From the NCBI GenBank assembly GCA_021776195.1, contig JAJFGK010000044.1, forward strand, positions 1-64,000: a stretch of 64,000 nt of DNA. Reading direction: 5' to 3'. This document shows, one piece after another, positions 1 through 8,785 of the stretch. The translations under genes were made by a program, and so were the position numbers. A model generated the notes under the pieces. The model saw nothing but the letters and a program-made list of their open reading frames with translations, had not been told where the DNA came from and did no database searches. The DNA comes from Kiloniellaceae bacterium. GTDB taxonomy: Bacteria > Pseudomonadota > Alphaproteobacteria > Kiloniellales > Kiloniellaceae. Each line of letters begins with the position of its first letter. Position 1 is the stretch's first letter.

Positions 1-693
1 CGTGGCGCCGGGTTTGACCCAGTCGCCCTTGATCATCTCGGGCCGGCCGACCGCGGCGACCAGGATATCGGCGCTGCGGCAGAGCCCGGGCAGATCCCGG
101 GTCCGGCTGTGCGCGGTGGTGACGGTGCAGCTTTCGCCGATCAGAAGCTGGGCCATGGGCTTGCCGACGATGTTGGAGCGCCCGACCACCACGGCATTGA
201 GGCCGGAAAGGTCGCCCAGCTCGTCGCGCAGCATCATCAGACAGCCGAGCGGCGTGCAGGGCACCATGGGTGCCTGATCGCCCTTGCCGCCGGTCATCAG
301 CCGGCCGGCGTTGATCACGTGGAAGCCGTCGACGTCCTTGGCCGGGTCGATGGCGTTGATGATCGCGTGATCGTCGATCTGGTCGGGCACCGGAAGCTGC
401 ACCAGAATGCCGTGGACGGCGGGGTCGGCGTTCAACTCCGCGACCTTGGCCAACAGGGCGTCCTGGCTCGTGCTGGCCGCCATCTTGTGCTCGAAGGAGT
501 TCATGCCGATCTCCAGGGTCTGCTTGCCCTTGTTGCGGACATAGACTTCGCTGGCCGGATTCTCGCCGACCAGGACGACTGCCAGACCCGGGGTCAGGCC
601 GTGCTGGTCCTTCAGGGTTTGAACGACCCCGGCGATCCTGGTCCTGAGACCGGCGGCAAAGGCTTTTCCATCGATGATCTTGGCGCTGGCCAT
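1..693 (-). CDS. folD: Bifunctional methylene-THF dehydrogenase / methenyl-THF cyclohydrolase FolD (3' end outside window)
   Basis: The protein starts [13 protein letters not shown] at 693 and runs off the left edge, leaving 231 codons of a protein usually about 290 aa. Visible family motifs are the substrate-binding stretch [14 protein letters not shown] (the Lys is catalytic in FolD), a [11 protein letters not shown] motif, [20 protein letters not shown], and the start of the nucleotide-binding domain [17 protein letters not shown]. FolD oxidises 5,10-methylene-THF to methenyl-THF and hydrolyses it to 10-formyl-THF in the cytoplasm. It is last of a minus-strand group (YggT, DUF167, FolD), an order I know from other alphaproteobacteria. 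A 121-bp gap separates it from the DUF167 gene. Confidence 0.95.
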   Translation of the reverse strand, partial: MASAKIIDGKAFAAGLRTRIAGVVQTLKDQHGLTPGLAVVLVGENPASEVYVRNKGKQTLEIGMNSFEHKMAASTSQDALLAKVAELNADPAVHGILVQLPVPDQIDDHAIINAIDPAKDVDGFHVINAGRLMTGGKGDQAPMVPCTPLGCLMMLRDELGDLSGLNAVVVGRSNIVGKPMAQLLIGESCTVTTAHSRTRDLPGLCRSADILVAAVGRPEMIKGDWVKPGAT

Positions 694-814
694 CCTGTGC
701 GTTCCTTCCTAGCGAACAATAACGGGCTCTATCCTCGCCACCGGCCTGCTGGGCGCATTGGCCCAGGCGACCCCGCCTGTTCCAGACACGAAGGAGACGA
801 GTCCTGGCAAGGCT

Positions 815-1036
815 CTAGAGCCAGCTGTCGACACGCTGGGCTAGTGCCGCCGGGTCGCCCTCGATGGTCAGCGTCTTGCGCCGATCGGCGGCGCCGCCGG
901 TCATGGCGATGGCCGTTTGGGGCGCGCCCAGGGTCTTGGCCGGCAGCTTGATCAGGGCGGCGTTGGCCTTGCCCTTTTCCGGCACCGCGGTTACCCGGAC
1001 CTTGAGGACCGTCGCGCCATCATCCAGCCTGACCAT
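815..1036 (-). CDS. DUF167 (YggU-type) small protein
   Basis: The frame carries the DUF167 core: LKVRVTAVPEKGKANAAL followed by TGGAADRRKTLTIEGDP. The only ATG is at 1036, but homology clearly continues upstream in the same frame (ERLQPGAGANRIEG before that Met corresponds to the family's first beta strand and turn). No ATG, GTG or TTG start is obvious before the frame runs into the upstream yggT, so the true start is probably further up, with an unusual start codon or a sequence error. The coordinates given are the minimum. The molecular function of the family is not settled. It lies between yggT and folD on the same strand. Confidence 0.75.
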   Translation of the reverse strand: MVRLDDGATVLKVRVTAVPEKGKANAALIKLPAKTLGAPQTAIAMTGGAADRRKTLTIEGDPAALAQRVDSWL

Positions 1037-1139
1037 GCCTTCGATCCGGTTGGCGCCGGCGCCCGGTTGCAGGCGTTCGACGATAGGGGAAAGTCGCGGC
1101 TGGCGCGCCGCCGGCCCCCGGAACGTCGAACAATCCCGG

Positions 1140-1442
1140 TTATCCGAAGACCAACTGGTTGTGCAGGTTGGTCAGCACCATCTGGGCAAAGAGGATCAGC
1201 AGCCACAGCACGATGGGCGAGATATCCATGCCGCCGAAGGTGGGCAGAAACCGCCGGATGCGCCGCAGCACCGGGTCGGTGATGCGCACCAGGAACTCCC
1301 AGACCATGGAGACGAACTGGTTTTGCAGGTTGATGACCCGGAAGTTCACCAGCCAGCCCATGATGACATAGGCAAACACGATCCAGAGATAGACGTTGAG
1401 GGCGATGATGGTGACTTGAATCAGAGGTCCGACAACGATCAT
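1140..1442 (-). CDS. YggT family integral membrane protein
   Basis: A 100-aa protein starting MIVVGPLIQVTIIALN. The start at 1442 fits the family length; an upstream Met at 1556 would add 38 basic, non-conserved residues. It shows the YggT pattern of two hydrophobic segments (about residues 8-32 and 70-92) around a conserved middle: VINLQNQFV, then FLVRITDPVLRRIRRFLP. YggT proteins sit in the inner membrane and have been linked to cell-division and osmotic phenotypes. The partner genes DUF167 and folD follow on the same strand. Confidence 0.85.
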   Translation of the reverse strand: MIVVGPLIQVTIIALNVYLWIVFAYVIMGWLVNFRVINLQNQFVSMVWEFLVRITDPVLRRIRRFLPTFGGMDISPIVLWLLILFAQMVLTNLHNQLVFG

Positions 1443-1739
1443 GGGGCGACTCCGGCTGGCAGCGACTCGGGTGGAGGATTGACGGCTGGCGTAACCTAGC
1501 CGCGCGCCGAAGCCGCGACAAGCGATCCGCGCGGCCCGCCGACCGCAACCTAGCAAGGCCCGGTTAGACAGATCTTAACGGTCCTGGGCCATGGTCCCGG
1601 GCCATGGTCCTGGGCAATGGTCGGGGGCAAAGGTCGGGGGCAAAGGTCGGGGGCCGCTTGACAGCGGCCGGGGCGGCTCTCATATTCCGCGCCGGAACCT
1701 GGGCGGTCTGCCCGGTTGTTTCCCCGGTTTTACCCCTGG
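1443..1739. other. Intergenic stretch between yggT and tRNA-Ala
   Basis: About 300 bp without a supported gene. It should hold the yggT promoter (minus) and the tRNA promoter (plus). The only clear structure is a 13-bp tandem repeat at 1581-1654, listed separately. Confidence 0.5.
1581..1654. repeat. 13-bp tandem repeat, about 5.7 copies
   Basis: Units read gtcctgggccatg, gtcccgggccatg, gtcctgggcaatg, gtcgggggcaaag, gtcgggggcaaag, then a partial gtcgggggc. Copies 1-3 and copies 4-5 form two sub-types, suggesting stepwise duplication. The array ends 85 bp before tRNA-Ala. No coding frame uses it. Such an array may vary in copy number between strains. Confidence 0.85.
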
Positions 1740-1815
<76 letters not shown>

Positions 1816-1831
1816 CCCACCCCGGCGTCTT

Positions 1832-2636
1832 GGCAGTGTCAGGGGAAACCGTCTTGAGCTGGTGAGGCGCGTTTCGTAACGTCCTTCAATGAATAATCCA
1901 TTCCGATATTTCAAGACGTCCCCTGTGGTCATCCGCTTGGCCGCAATGATGTATGTCCGGTTTCCGCTTTCGCTGCGGCAGGTCGAAGATTTGCTCCACG
2001 AACGCGGCGTCGATATCAGCCATGAAGCGGCTCGCGCCTGGTGGAACCGGTTCGGTCCGAGGTTCGCGGCGGAGATCCGCAAGCGGCGCATTCATAGTCG
2101 ATCATTTTCATCCTGGCGATGGCATCTCGACGAGGTTCTCGTGCGGATCAATGGCGAGAAGCGTTACCTCTGGCGGGCGGTAGATCACGAAGGCGAAGTG
2201 CTGGAGTCATTTGTCACCAAACGGCGAGATCGCAAGGCTGCACTGCGGTTTATGCGCAAAGCGATGAAACGATACGGTCGCCCAGAATTGGTCGTGACGG
2301 ACCGGCTTGGGTCCTACCGGGCGGCGATGAAGGTCATCGGCAATGCCGAACGCCAGGAGACCGGTCGCTGGCTGAACAATAGGGCTGAAAATTCACACCA
2401 GCCGTTCCGGCGACGAGAGCGCGCGATGGCGAATTTCAGAAGCGCAAAATCTCTACAGAAATTCGTTTCGATCCATGCTTCGGTCCAAAATCACTTTAAC
2501 CAGGAACGTCATCTTCGCAGCCGCCAAATCTTCAAACTCAATCGCTCGCTCGCCCTTGCCGAATGGGGTCAAATTGCCGCTTGAAACTACGGGTGGATCG
2601 GCATTTCTGGCACGCCCAAGTTCTTCTGACAGTACC
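1832..2636 (+). mobile_element. IS6-family insertion sequence, type B, apparently intact
   Basis: An 805-bp element around one 231-aa transposase. Left terminus GGCAGTGTCAGGGGAA (from 1832) and the reverse complement of the right terminus (GGTACTGTCAGAAGAA, ending 2636) form an imperfect inverted repeat. IS6 elements are about 800 bp and move by replicative cointegration. No matching 8-bp target duplication is visible: the right flank is directly another IS end (2649-2707). Further copies of this type are at 31146-31953 (broken) and 53982-54215 (relic). Confidence 0.8.
1889..2584 (+). CDS. IS6-family DDE transposase
   Basis: A 231-aa protein. The N-terminal helix-turn-helix region includes FPLSLRQVEDLLHERGVDIS. 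The DDE catalytic residues are visible as the Asp in WHLDEVLV, the Asp in VVTDRLGSY, and the Glu in LNNRAENSHQPFRRRER, typical IS6 contexts. It ends with the basic HLRSRQIFKLNRS region. No stop or frameshift is seen, so it may be active. Confidence 0.92.
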   Translation: MNNPFRYFKTSPVVIRLAAMMYVRFPLSLRQVEDLLHERGVDISHEAARAWWNRFGPRFAAEIRKRRIHSRSFSSWRWHLDEVLVRINGEKRYLWRAVDHEGEVLESFVTKRRDRKAALRFMRKAMKRYGRPELVVTDRLGSYRAAMKVIGNAERQETGRWLNNRAENSHQPFRRRERAMANFRSAKSLQKFVSIHASVQNHFNQERHLRSRQIFKLNRSLALAEWGQIAA

Positions 2637-2648
2637 GCTGTCAATGCC

Positions 2649-2707
2649 CTTGACCGGAAAGCTCACTACGGTTTCGTGCGCCTGCCAGTCGTTAACGTGA
2701 CAGCGCC
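2649..2707 (+). mobile_element. Right-end remnant of an IS6 type-A element
   Basis: These 59 bp match, with few changes, the last bases of the intact type-A element (5541-5599): cttgaccggaaagctc near the start and cgttaacgtgacagcgcc at the end. The rest of this copy is missing, presumably lost when the type-B element at 1832-2636 arrived or through a deletion. The terminus lies inside the 3' end of the GNAT gene. Confidence 0.8.
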
Positions 2708-3772
2708 CGGCTGCGCGCTTAAGTCTTGCGCGCGCCGCCAATCGGCCTCGACGTTGGAGAGCAGACGCTCGGCCGCTGGGGCATGCATGCAAATACCATC
2801 GAAGTTAGGCATTGCGAAGCTTTTGTACATTATCGCCACGTGCCTCCCGCCTTCTAGGTAGCCCGGCAGCAAGCCGCCGCAGGCATAACCTTGGGCGCGG
2901 AGATGCTCGATGGCTGCGGCGCCGTCGCGCGCGCCTAGGCTGACCAATACCTGCACGCTACGCCGCCCTGCGCTTTTCGCGGCCGTCTCGAGGTCGTCGA
3001 CCAGGCCTGCAAAATCGAATCCGGCGCGGCGCACCAACAGGCGCGACATGTCGAAACGCGGCATGTCGCTTGCCGCGCTTTCGCTGGCCTCGCCGAGGAG
3101 GCGCGAAGAGACCACGACTTGCCGCTCGCACCGAACCGCCGCGTCGTTGAGGAGGCGCAGAAACCAACTCGCATAGGGAGCGGGCAGATAGCAAGGCGCC
3201 ACCGCGGGCTGGCCGAAGTCAAGGGCCTGCACCAGGGTCGCGGCTGGGCCTGTGGCGCCCTCGCGGGCCAACATCCGCTCGGGCACGTAGTCAACCTCCA
3301 GGCCGAGGTCACGAAATCCGCTCTCGGCCAGCACCTTTTGCGACAAGCTGTGATTGGTGAGGGCAGTACCAAAGATCGCTTGGCAGCCTAGCTCTTTGCG
3401 AGCGAAGTCGACGGCGCGGGCGAGTAGCCGGCGAAAGATCCCCGACTTGCGGTGGGCCGGCAGGACGATGCCTTGGGCAACCTCGACCAAGTGTCGGTTG
3501 GGCGCTGAATAGACCAACGCAATATGGCCCGCAAAATCACCCTCGGCATCACACGCCACGAAGGAAATCTGATCGCCCGAGGTGATGAAGTCCGCAAAAG
3601 CCGCGGCATCGTAAACCTTCGGGTAGAGGTAGTCCTTGCCGTAGACCGCCTCGAACGCGCGGGGAATGTCTTTCGCATCGGCGGGCTGAAAACCACGCAC
3701 CTCATAGCCACCAGCTTCATGCGAAGACCGGGGGCACACCACCCGGGCGGTCGAAGACGACGATACAACCAT
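2666..3772 (-). CDS. GNAT-family N-acetyltransferase-like protein with IS-derived C-terminus
   Basis: A 368-aa frame with a GNAT fold in its N-terminal half (about residues 20-190). It shows VRGFQPADAKDIPRAFEAVY, the substrate strand ISFVACDAEGDFAGHIALV, and the acetyl-CoA-binding motif IVLPAHRKSGIFRRLL (R/Q-x-x-G/A type). The C-terminal half is not recognised and the substrate is unknown. The last 13 residues, GAVTLTTGRRTKP, are encoded by the IS6 type-A end at 2649-2707, so the native 3' end is lost and the protein may be truncated. The start at 3772 is preceded by AAGGTGAG. A very AT-rich region lies upstream. Confidence 0.7.
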   Translation of the reverse strand: MVVSSSSTARVVCPRSSHEAGGYEVRGFQPADAKDIPRAFEAVYGKDYLYPKVYDAAAFADFITSGDQISFVACDAEGDFAGHIALVYSAPNRHLVEVAQGIVLPAHRKSGIFRRLLARAVDFARKELGCQAIFGTALTNHSLSQKVLAESGFRDLGLEVDYVPERMLAREGATGPAATLVQALDFGQPAVAPCYLPAPYASWFLRLLNDAAVRCERQVVVSSRLLGEASESAASDMPRFDMSRLLVRRAGFDFAGLVDDLETAAKSAGRRSVQVLVSLGARDGAAAIEHLRAQGYACGGLLPGYLEGGRHVAIMYKSFAMPNFDGICMHAPAAERLLSNVEADWRRAQDLSAQPGAVTLTTGRRTKP

Positions 3773-3809
3773 GTCTCACCTTGCGATTTGCGAAAGCAAG
3801 ACATCAGAA

Positions 3810-3928
3810 TTTCATCCAATTATTTCATATACATTACTTATGTAGATTTAATCGAAAAGTTTATATATTTTGTTAACGATTTATTTATTTAAATTTACAC
3901 TTCATGTATAAATATTACTATTTCGTTA
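3810..3928. promoter_or_regulatory. Very AT-rich upstream region of the GNAT gene
   Basis: About 110 bp dominated by A and T (for example tttatatattttgttaacg and gatttatttatttaaattt) in otherwise GC-rich DNA. It lies upstream of the GNAT start and just downstream of the PAS_5 gene stop, both minus strand. It likely contains the GNAT promoter and may bind a nucleoid silencer. The base composition is seen directly; the role is inferred. Confidence 0.4.
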
Positions 3929-4402
3929 CTAGAATAAACTGCGGCCGTCTATATCGAAGAACTGGGCGAATCCCATGATTTTCTCGACCCCTCGATCGGA
4001 TCCGAAGGGCAGCAGGATGCGCTCGTAGGAGCGATCCGTGCCGCGCGAACGCCAGTTCATCGTGCCGCTATGATAGATAGGCAGTTGCCTATCCAGGCAG
4101 CGCGTATAATCGAGCAAGAGGTCGTGACGATTTTCGAATGGAATAAGGTCCACGACAAAACTGCCGGTAATCTCGAATCCATAGAGGGCGCGGTAAGCAG
4201 TCCCCGCCAGGCGTATCTGCAGCTCTTCGAGACGCGAACCCTCGGCAATGAAAATCCTCGAAAGGTGAGGGAAGAAATCAAGCGGATCGATGAGCCCGCT
4301 AGCGGGCAGGTGGGCGGCTCCCTTTTGGCGGATCCAATAGTCGCAGAAGAAGCGGACTTCGCTGCAGGCCTTCTCCGGGATCCAGTCCGGCACTGTCATC
4401 AC
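3929..4402 (-). CDS. PAS_5-type PAS domain protein
   Basis: A 157-aa protein with the layout of the alphaproteobacterial PAS_5 family (PF07310 as I recall it): an N-terminal FFCDYWIRQKGAAHLPA segment, PLDFFPHLSRIFIAE, RLAGTAYRALYGFEITG, the LLDYTRCLDRQLPIYHSG region, and a C-terminal ILLPFGSDRGVEKIMGF strand. These stand-alone proteins occur in several copies in Rhodospirillales genomes and have no assigned function. No neighbouring gene suggests a role. Confidence 0.75.
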   Translation of the reverse strand: MMTVPDWIPEKACSEVRFFCDYWIRQKGAAHLPASGLIDPLDFFPHLSRIFIAEGSRLEELQIRLAGTAYRALYGFEITGSFVVDLIPFENRHDLLLDYTRCLDRQLPIYHSGTMNWRSRGTDRSYERILLPFGSDRGVEKIMGFAQFFDIDGRSLF

Positions 4403-4793
4403 CGCGCGGCCCCCGTCAAACGGAAGGCAGATGGGTGCTGAAGCATTGCTTCCTCAAAATCCCGATCAATCTGAGCGACACCCACGGCAAGCCTCCGGAG
4501 AGATGTGTCCCGGACTCTGCCCTCGGAAGAAAATCCATTGGCGAGAATACCCGAAATTCCTCCCATACGACCCTGGCGGGTTTGGCAATGTCCTGGGCTT
4601 CCAACAATGTCAAGGCGTACAGATTGCGCTAAGCTCTTGCGTAACAATGACGAATGGAAAGGCATTTGTGAAACGAATTTCGTCCACTGGCTGGTCTTCT
4701 TGCATGGCTCAGTGATAAGCGACCCCTCCGCTGCGGCGTCCGTCTTGCGGAATGCAATAGCCATCCGGCATCCCTAGCTGCGTCATTCGGCAA
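4403..4793. other. Intergenic, no supported gene
   Basis: About 390 bp between the PAS_5 gene and the left end of the type-A IS. Several short frames cross it but none shows family motifs or a convincing start with a ribosome-binding site. It may hold the PAS_5 promoter. Confidence 0.4.
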
Positions 4794-5599
4794 GGCGCTG
4801 TCACGTAAATCCGGATGCCTGCCAAACGGTGGCGCGGTAGCCTCTGGCGATGACAAAGATCAGCTGTCGCGGCCATCGCTTCCCGCAAGAAATCATCCAG
4901 CATGCCGTCTGGCTGTATCTCCGGTTTCCGCTGAGCTTCCGGGATGTCGAGGATCTCCTTTCTGAACGCGCCATCGACGTCTCCTACGAGACCGTCCGGC
5001 GCTGGGCGTTGAAGTTTGGTCTGGCCTATGCGAGCAGGCTCAGGCGGTCTCGTCCGCGACCCGCCACCCGGTGGCACCTGGACGAGGTCTTTGTCTCAAT
5101 CAATGGCAAGCGCATGTATCTGTGGCGCGCGGTCGACGGCGAGGGTGAAGTGCTGGATATCCTGGTTCAGTCTCGCCGTAACAGGACGGCCGCGCTGAAA
5201 CTCATGCGCAATTTGCTCAATAAACAGGGCTTCTCGCCTGACGCTGTCGTCACCGACAAACTGGCGTCCTATGGCGCTGCATTAGGCGATCTCGGCATGA
5301 AGGACAAACACGTCAACGGCGGACGCAGCAACAATCGGGCGGAGGACTCTCACCTGCCGATCCGGTTAAGGGAGCGACGAATGCAGCGCTTCAAATCGGC
5401 TGGTTCCGCCCAGAGATTCCTGTCAATCCATGCCGCCGTCTACAACACCTTCAACGTCCAGCGTCACCTCATCTCCCGCAAGACGCTTCGCCAGTTCCGA
5501 GGTGAGGCCATGATCGCATGGCAGACCGTGACGGCTGCGGCTTGACCGGAAAGCTCCTGACGGCTTCGTGCGCCTGCCAGCCGTTAACGTGACAGCGCC
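4794..5599 (+). mobile_element. IS6-family insertion sequence, type A, apparently intact
   Basis: An 806-bp element with near-perfect terminal inverted repeats: left GGCGCTGTCACGTAAA and right (reverse complement) GGCGCTGTCACGTTAA. It encodes one complete transposase. The right terminus is followed by a second gacagcgcc (5600-5608) and a partial third copy. No matching target duplication is visible. Relics of the same type are at 2649-2707, 30504-30719 and 31954-31978. The urease operon begins 54 bp to its right. Confidence 0.88.
4850..5545 (+). CDS. IS6-family DDE transposase
   Basis: A 231-aa transposase of a clearly different subtype from the one at 1889. N-terminal helices read LRFPLSFRDVEDLLSERAID. 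The catalytic triad appears as the Asp of WHLDEVFVS, the Asp of VVTDKLASYG, and the Glu of RSNNRAEDSHLPIR. There is no internal stop. Codon ranges match the fragment at 30531-30719 that carries an in-frame stop. Confidence 0.92.
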   Translation: MTKISCRGHRFPQEIIQHAVWLYLRFPLSFRDVEDLLSERAIDVSYETVRRWALKFGLAYASRLRRSRPRPATRWHLDEVFVSINGKRMYLWRAVDGEGEVLDILVQSRRNRTAALKLMRNLLNKQGFSPDAVVTDKLASYGAALGDLGMKDKHVNGGRSNNRAEDSHLPIRLRERRMQRFKSAGSAQRFLSIHAAVYNTFNVQRHLISRKTLRQFRGEAMIAWQTVTAAA

Positions 5600-5614
5600 G
5601 ACAGCGCCGACAGC
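5591..5614. repeat. Tandem copies of the IS terminus gacagcgcc
   Basis: gacagcgcc at 5591-5599 (the IS end itself), again at 5600-5608, then gacagc at 5609-5614 running into a run of C. A further tgacagcgcc lies at 5662-5671 in the last codons of ureD. This could be slippage at the IS junction or repeated use of the same end. Confidence 0.7.
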
Positions 5615-5652
5615 CCCCCCCCCCTCGATCGTTGCCTCTGACATCGACCGTT

Positions 5653-6483
5653 TCAGGTTTGCCTGACAGCGCCCCGTCGGGTGAGCAGGGAATTGGTTGC
5701 GATTTTCAACAACTCATGAAGCGCTGCCCTCAGTCGTTGGCCATCGGGCGCCGCGATTCGTGCGCTCGCGCCGGACATGGCAGGCAGGAACGACCAGCCG
5801 CTCCAGACACGCTTATCCAGTTGCCGACGGGCTGCTTCGAACACGGGCCCTATTGCAGAAGCGTCGGGCGTCAGCACCGTCAGAGTGCCAAAGGCCGTCC
5901 AGGCGCCCGGAAGCCGCGCCTGTCGTGACAGGCTGGCAGAGTCTGCACGTTGGCGGTCCTTGAACAGAACTGTCCCGTCCGGGCGATGCGCGATTGTTTC
6001 GGTCTGCCATCGGGCGGTCTTTTGGACAGAGGCATCGACGATCCCGTCAACTGACACCAAGACGGCGTCTGGTGCGATGCAGTGGGTCTGGCGCAGGACA
6101 AGCTCGGCATTGTCGAACACCACGTAGGGCTCGGACAAAATGCGCGTCGTCGATCCGGGCCCGAGATCCAGCGTCCAGTCTGACACCGCGGCCTGCCGGG
6201 TGGCGCTGCCATAGGTGAGCATCGCCCCGGCAGACACGAGATCCATCGCACCACCCGCGCCGACACGGATACGCTGGATTATCCGGTCCCCGGCCAACAG
6301 CCCTGCTGCCGCCATTTGCGGTATAAGCATGACAGGGGCTCCCGGCGGGCCCGGATATCCTCGGCCAAGCGACCAAGGATAACTGACATGGCGCTGGGAC
6401 AGGCGGCTGCGCCCATCGGCGCCGCGCTCGACCGCGAGATCGAGCGCAGGCATAGTAACCCGAGAAGGTCCCGGTGCATTCAT
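5653..6483 (-). CDS. ureD: Urease accessory protein UreD (UreH)
   Basis: A 276-aa protein starting [16 protein letters not shown]; its ATG overlaps the ureG stop by 4 bp, so the genes are translationally coupled. UreD motifs include [30 protein letters not shown], a beta-helix-like stretch [19 protein letters not shown], and [18 protein letters not shown]. UreD binds apo-urease and docks the UreF-UreG complex that delivers nickel. The C-terminus ([13 protein letters not shown]) lacks the PR-[VI]-W ending I remember for UreD. The gene stops 54 bp from the IS6 end, and its last codons include the IS-terminus-like tgacagcgcc, so the tail may be altered. Confidence 0.85.
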   Translation of the reverse strand: MNAPGPSRVTMPALDLAVERGADGRSRLSQRHVSYPWSLGRGYPGPPGAPVMLIPQMAAAGLLAGDRIIQRIRVGAGGAMDLVSAGAMLTYGSATRQAAVSDWTLDLGPGSTTRILSEPYVVFDNAELVLRQTHCIAPDAVLVSVDGIVDASVQKTARWQTETIAHRPDGTVLFKDRQRADSASLSRQARLPGAWTAFGTLTVLTPDASAIGPVFEAARRQLDKRVWSGWSFLPAMSGASARIAAPDGQRLRAALHELLKIATNSLLTRRGAVRQT

Positions 6484-7085
6484 CGGAACAGTACGGCGCT
6501 TCTGATCCGCGCGGCGATGGTCGCGATTCCCTGACCCGTCCGGCAATTGGTGCCGACGACATTCTGATCCCGGCGCACCTCGGCGGCCTGGGCAAACATG
6601 GTGTCGAGATCCACGCCGACATAGGGCGCGAGGTCGATCTTGTTGATGACCAGCAGGTCGCACTTAAGCAGGCTCGGACCCTTCTTGCGCGGAATGTCGC
6701 CGCCGCCCGCAACATCAATCACGAACATCCACCAATCGACCAGATCGAGCGAGAAGGTCGAGGCGAGATTGTCACCGCCGCTTTCCAAAAGCACGAGATC
6801 CAAGGTGGGAAAAACCCGATCCAGGCGGTCGGCGGCGGCAAGGTTCGGGGTCGGATCCTCGCGGATGACCGTGTGCGGACAGGCCCCAGCCTGTACCGCC
6901 AGGATCCGCTCGGGCGGCAGGCGCCCGCCGCGGCGCAGGCGCTCAGCGTCTTCGTCGGTGACCAGATCGTTGGTGATGACGGCAACCTCTGTCCCGTCTT
7001 CGGCAAAATGCTCCAGCAGCCGCTCGATCAGAGCGGTTTTGCCAGACCCGACCGGCCCGCCGATCCCCACCCGCGCCGCGGTCAT
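6480..7085 (-). CDS. ureG: Urease accessory GTPase UreG
   Basis: A 201-aa SIMIBI GTPase: P-loop [15 protein letters not shown] near the N-terminus, switch region [19 protein letters not shown], the metal-binding CPH motif in [25 protein letters not shown], and the guanine-specificity motif NKIDLA. It transfers nickel into urease with GTP hydrolysis. There is no His-rich N-terminal extension. The ATG overlaps the ureC stop and the stop overlaps the ureD start. Confidence 0.96.
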   Translation of the reverse strand: MTAARVGIGGPVGSGKTALIERLLEHFAEDGTEVAVITNDLVTDEDAERLRRGGRLPPERILAVQAGACPHTVIREDPTPNLAAADRLDRVFPTLDLVLLESGGDNLASTFSLDLVDWWMFVIDVAGGGDIPRKKGPSLLKCDLLVINKIDLAPYVGVDLDTMFAQAAEVRRDQNVVGTNCRTGQGIATIAARIRSAVLFR

Positions 7086-8785
7086 CGGAGAAAATGGCTG
7101 CGGGCCAGCGGCACGCGGGTGGCGGGATCACAGATCAAGAGCTTGCCGTCGGCCCGGACCTCGAAGGTGGCGGGGTCAACCTCGATCACCGGGCAGGCGG
7201 CGTTGCGGACCATGTCTTTCTTGCCAAGGGCGCGGACCGAGGTGATCGGCAGGATCTCCTTTTGCACGCCCAACCGTTCGGCGACGCCATTTTCGATGGC
7301 GAGCCGGCTCACAAAGGTCGCGCCGACACGGTGTTTGGCGCTGCCCAACGCACCCCACATCGGCCGATGGATCAGCGGTTCCGCCCCGATGAAACTGCCA
7401 TTGCCATCGCCCATCACGGACCAAACGATCTCGCCCGACTTCACCACCATCTGCGGCTTGGCCCCGAAATGGTCGCGCCGCCAGAAGGCCAGATCGGCCA
7501 TCTTTCCGGGCTCGATTGACCCGACATGAGCGTCGATCCCCGCCGCGATGGCCGGGTTGATGGTCAGTTTTGCTATATAGCTGAGGATGCGTTCATTGTC
7601 GGCGCGGGCGGTCGTCTCCTCGGGCAGGCGCCCGGTCCGGTCCTTCATAACGCTCGCCAACTGGAAAGCCTTGGTCGCATTCTCGGCCAGTCGTCCCATG
7701 CCCTGGGTGTCGGTGGCGAAGATCGAGATCGCGCCCATATCGTGCAGAAAATCTTCGGCTGCCATGGTCTGCGGGCGAATACGCGCTTCGGCAAAGGCGA
7801 CATCCTCGGGCAGCTCATAGCTCATCATGTGGGCGAGCATGGTCATCGGCACGCCTTCCTCCAGCGCCGCGGGCGTGAAGGGGTTGGTGGGGTTGGTCGA
7901 CGATGGGAGGACGTTGGCAAAGCCGTTCACGGCGAGGATGTCAGGCGCGTGCCCGCCTCCCGCGCCCTCGGTGTGGTACATGTGGATCGTGCGGTCCGCG
8001 ACGGCGGCCATGGTGTCTTGGTAGAAGCCGAATTCGTTGATCGTGTCGGTGTGGATGTGGACCGAGAAATCGGCGGCATCGGCGGCCCGAAGGCAGCCGT
8101 CGATCACTTCGGGAGAGGCACCAAAATCCTCGTGAATCTTCACGCCTAGCGCACCGCCCATGACGCTTTCGGTGACGGCTTCAGGGTCGGAGGACCCACG
8201 TCCCAGAAAGCCGAAATTGATTGGGTATTCGTCGCAGGCCTGGATCAGGCGGCCCAGCGTGTGCGGGCCGGAGCAGGAAACGTCGAAATGCGGCCCCGGG
8301 CTCATGCCGATCATGGTCGTGCATCCGCCTGCCAGCGCGTGCCATGCCTGTTCGGGCGAGAGGAAGTGGGCATGTGCCTCGATCACGCCCGGCGTCACGA
8401 TCATCTGGTCGCCATGCATGACAGTGGTGTTGGGTCCGGTGTCGAGGCCAGGTGTGACACCCGCCATGATCTCGGAATTGCCCGCTTTGCCGACACCGAC
8501 GATCCGTCCCCGGCGCACGCCGATATCGCCCTTGATGATGCCCAGCACCGGGTCAATGATCACCGCGTTGTGGATCACGAGATCCAGCGCGCCGCTGGCG
8601 TCGGTCCCGCGGGAGCGGAATCCTTCGCCATCGCGCATGACCTTGCCGGCGCCGGTGGTTAACTCATCCCCCGGATGGGTGTGATCCTGCTCGACTTCGG
8701 CCAGCAGCGAGGTGTCGCCCAGCCGGATCATGTCACCGGTGGTGGGACCGTAGAGCCGGGCGTACTGGGCCCGGTCCATCTTCAT
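7082..8785 (-). CDS. ureC: Urease alpha subunit UreC, divergent type
   Basis: A 567-aa amidohydrolase. All nickel ligands of known ureases are present: H138 and H140 (IEAHAHF), the carbamylated lysine K216 and H218 (GVKIHEDFG), H245 (HIHTDTINE), H271 ([13 protein letters not shown]) and D359 (FATDTQGMG). The mobile-flap motif, VCHHLD in the Klebsiella enzyme, is LAHMMS here: the flap His (H319) stays but the flap Cys is Ala318. The start of the substrate pocket ([12 protein letters not shown]) also differs from the usual GGGTGPA. It is therefore a distant urease lineage; hydrolysis of urea is most likely but another small amide is conceivable. Start and stop overlap ureAB and ureG. Confidence 0.93.
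   Translation of the reverse strand: MKMDRAQYARLYGPTTGDMIRLGDTSLLAEVEQDHTHPGDELTTGAGKVMRDGEGFRSRGTDASGALDLVIHNAVIIDPVLGIIKGDIGVRRGRIVGVGKAGNSEIMAGVTPGLDTGPNTTVMHGDQMIVTPGVIEAHAHFLSPEQAWHALAGGCTTMIGMSPGPHFDVSCSGPHTLGRLIQACDEYPINFGFLGRGSSDPEAVTESVMGGALGVKIHEDFGASPEVIDGCLRAADAADFSVHIHTDTINEFGFYQDTMAAVADRTIHMYHTEGAGGGHAPDILAVNGFANVLPSSTNPTNPFTPAALEEGVPMTMLAHMMSYELPEDVAFAEARIRPQTMAAEDFLHDMGAISIFATDTQGMGRLAENATKAFQLASVMKDRTGRLPEETTARADNERILSYIAKLTINPAIAAGIDAHVGSIEPGKMADLAFWRRDHFGAKPQMVVKSGEIVWSVMGDGNGSFIGAEPLIHRPMWGALGSAKHRVGATFVSRLAIENGVAERLGVQKEILPITSVRALGKKDMVRNAACPVIEVDPATFEVRADGKLLICDPATRVPLARSHFLR

Noticed and set aside
1816..2707. Genomic island integrated at the tRNA-Ala 3' end
   Set aside because: No integrase and no repeat of the tRNA 3' end was seen downstream; the adjacent IS6 does not target tRNA genes specifically.
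4399..4764. 121-aa minus-strand frame between PAS_5 gene and IS
   Set aside because: No motif, no ribosome-binding site, overlaps other random frames; kept as intergenic.
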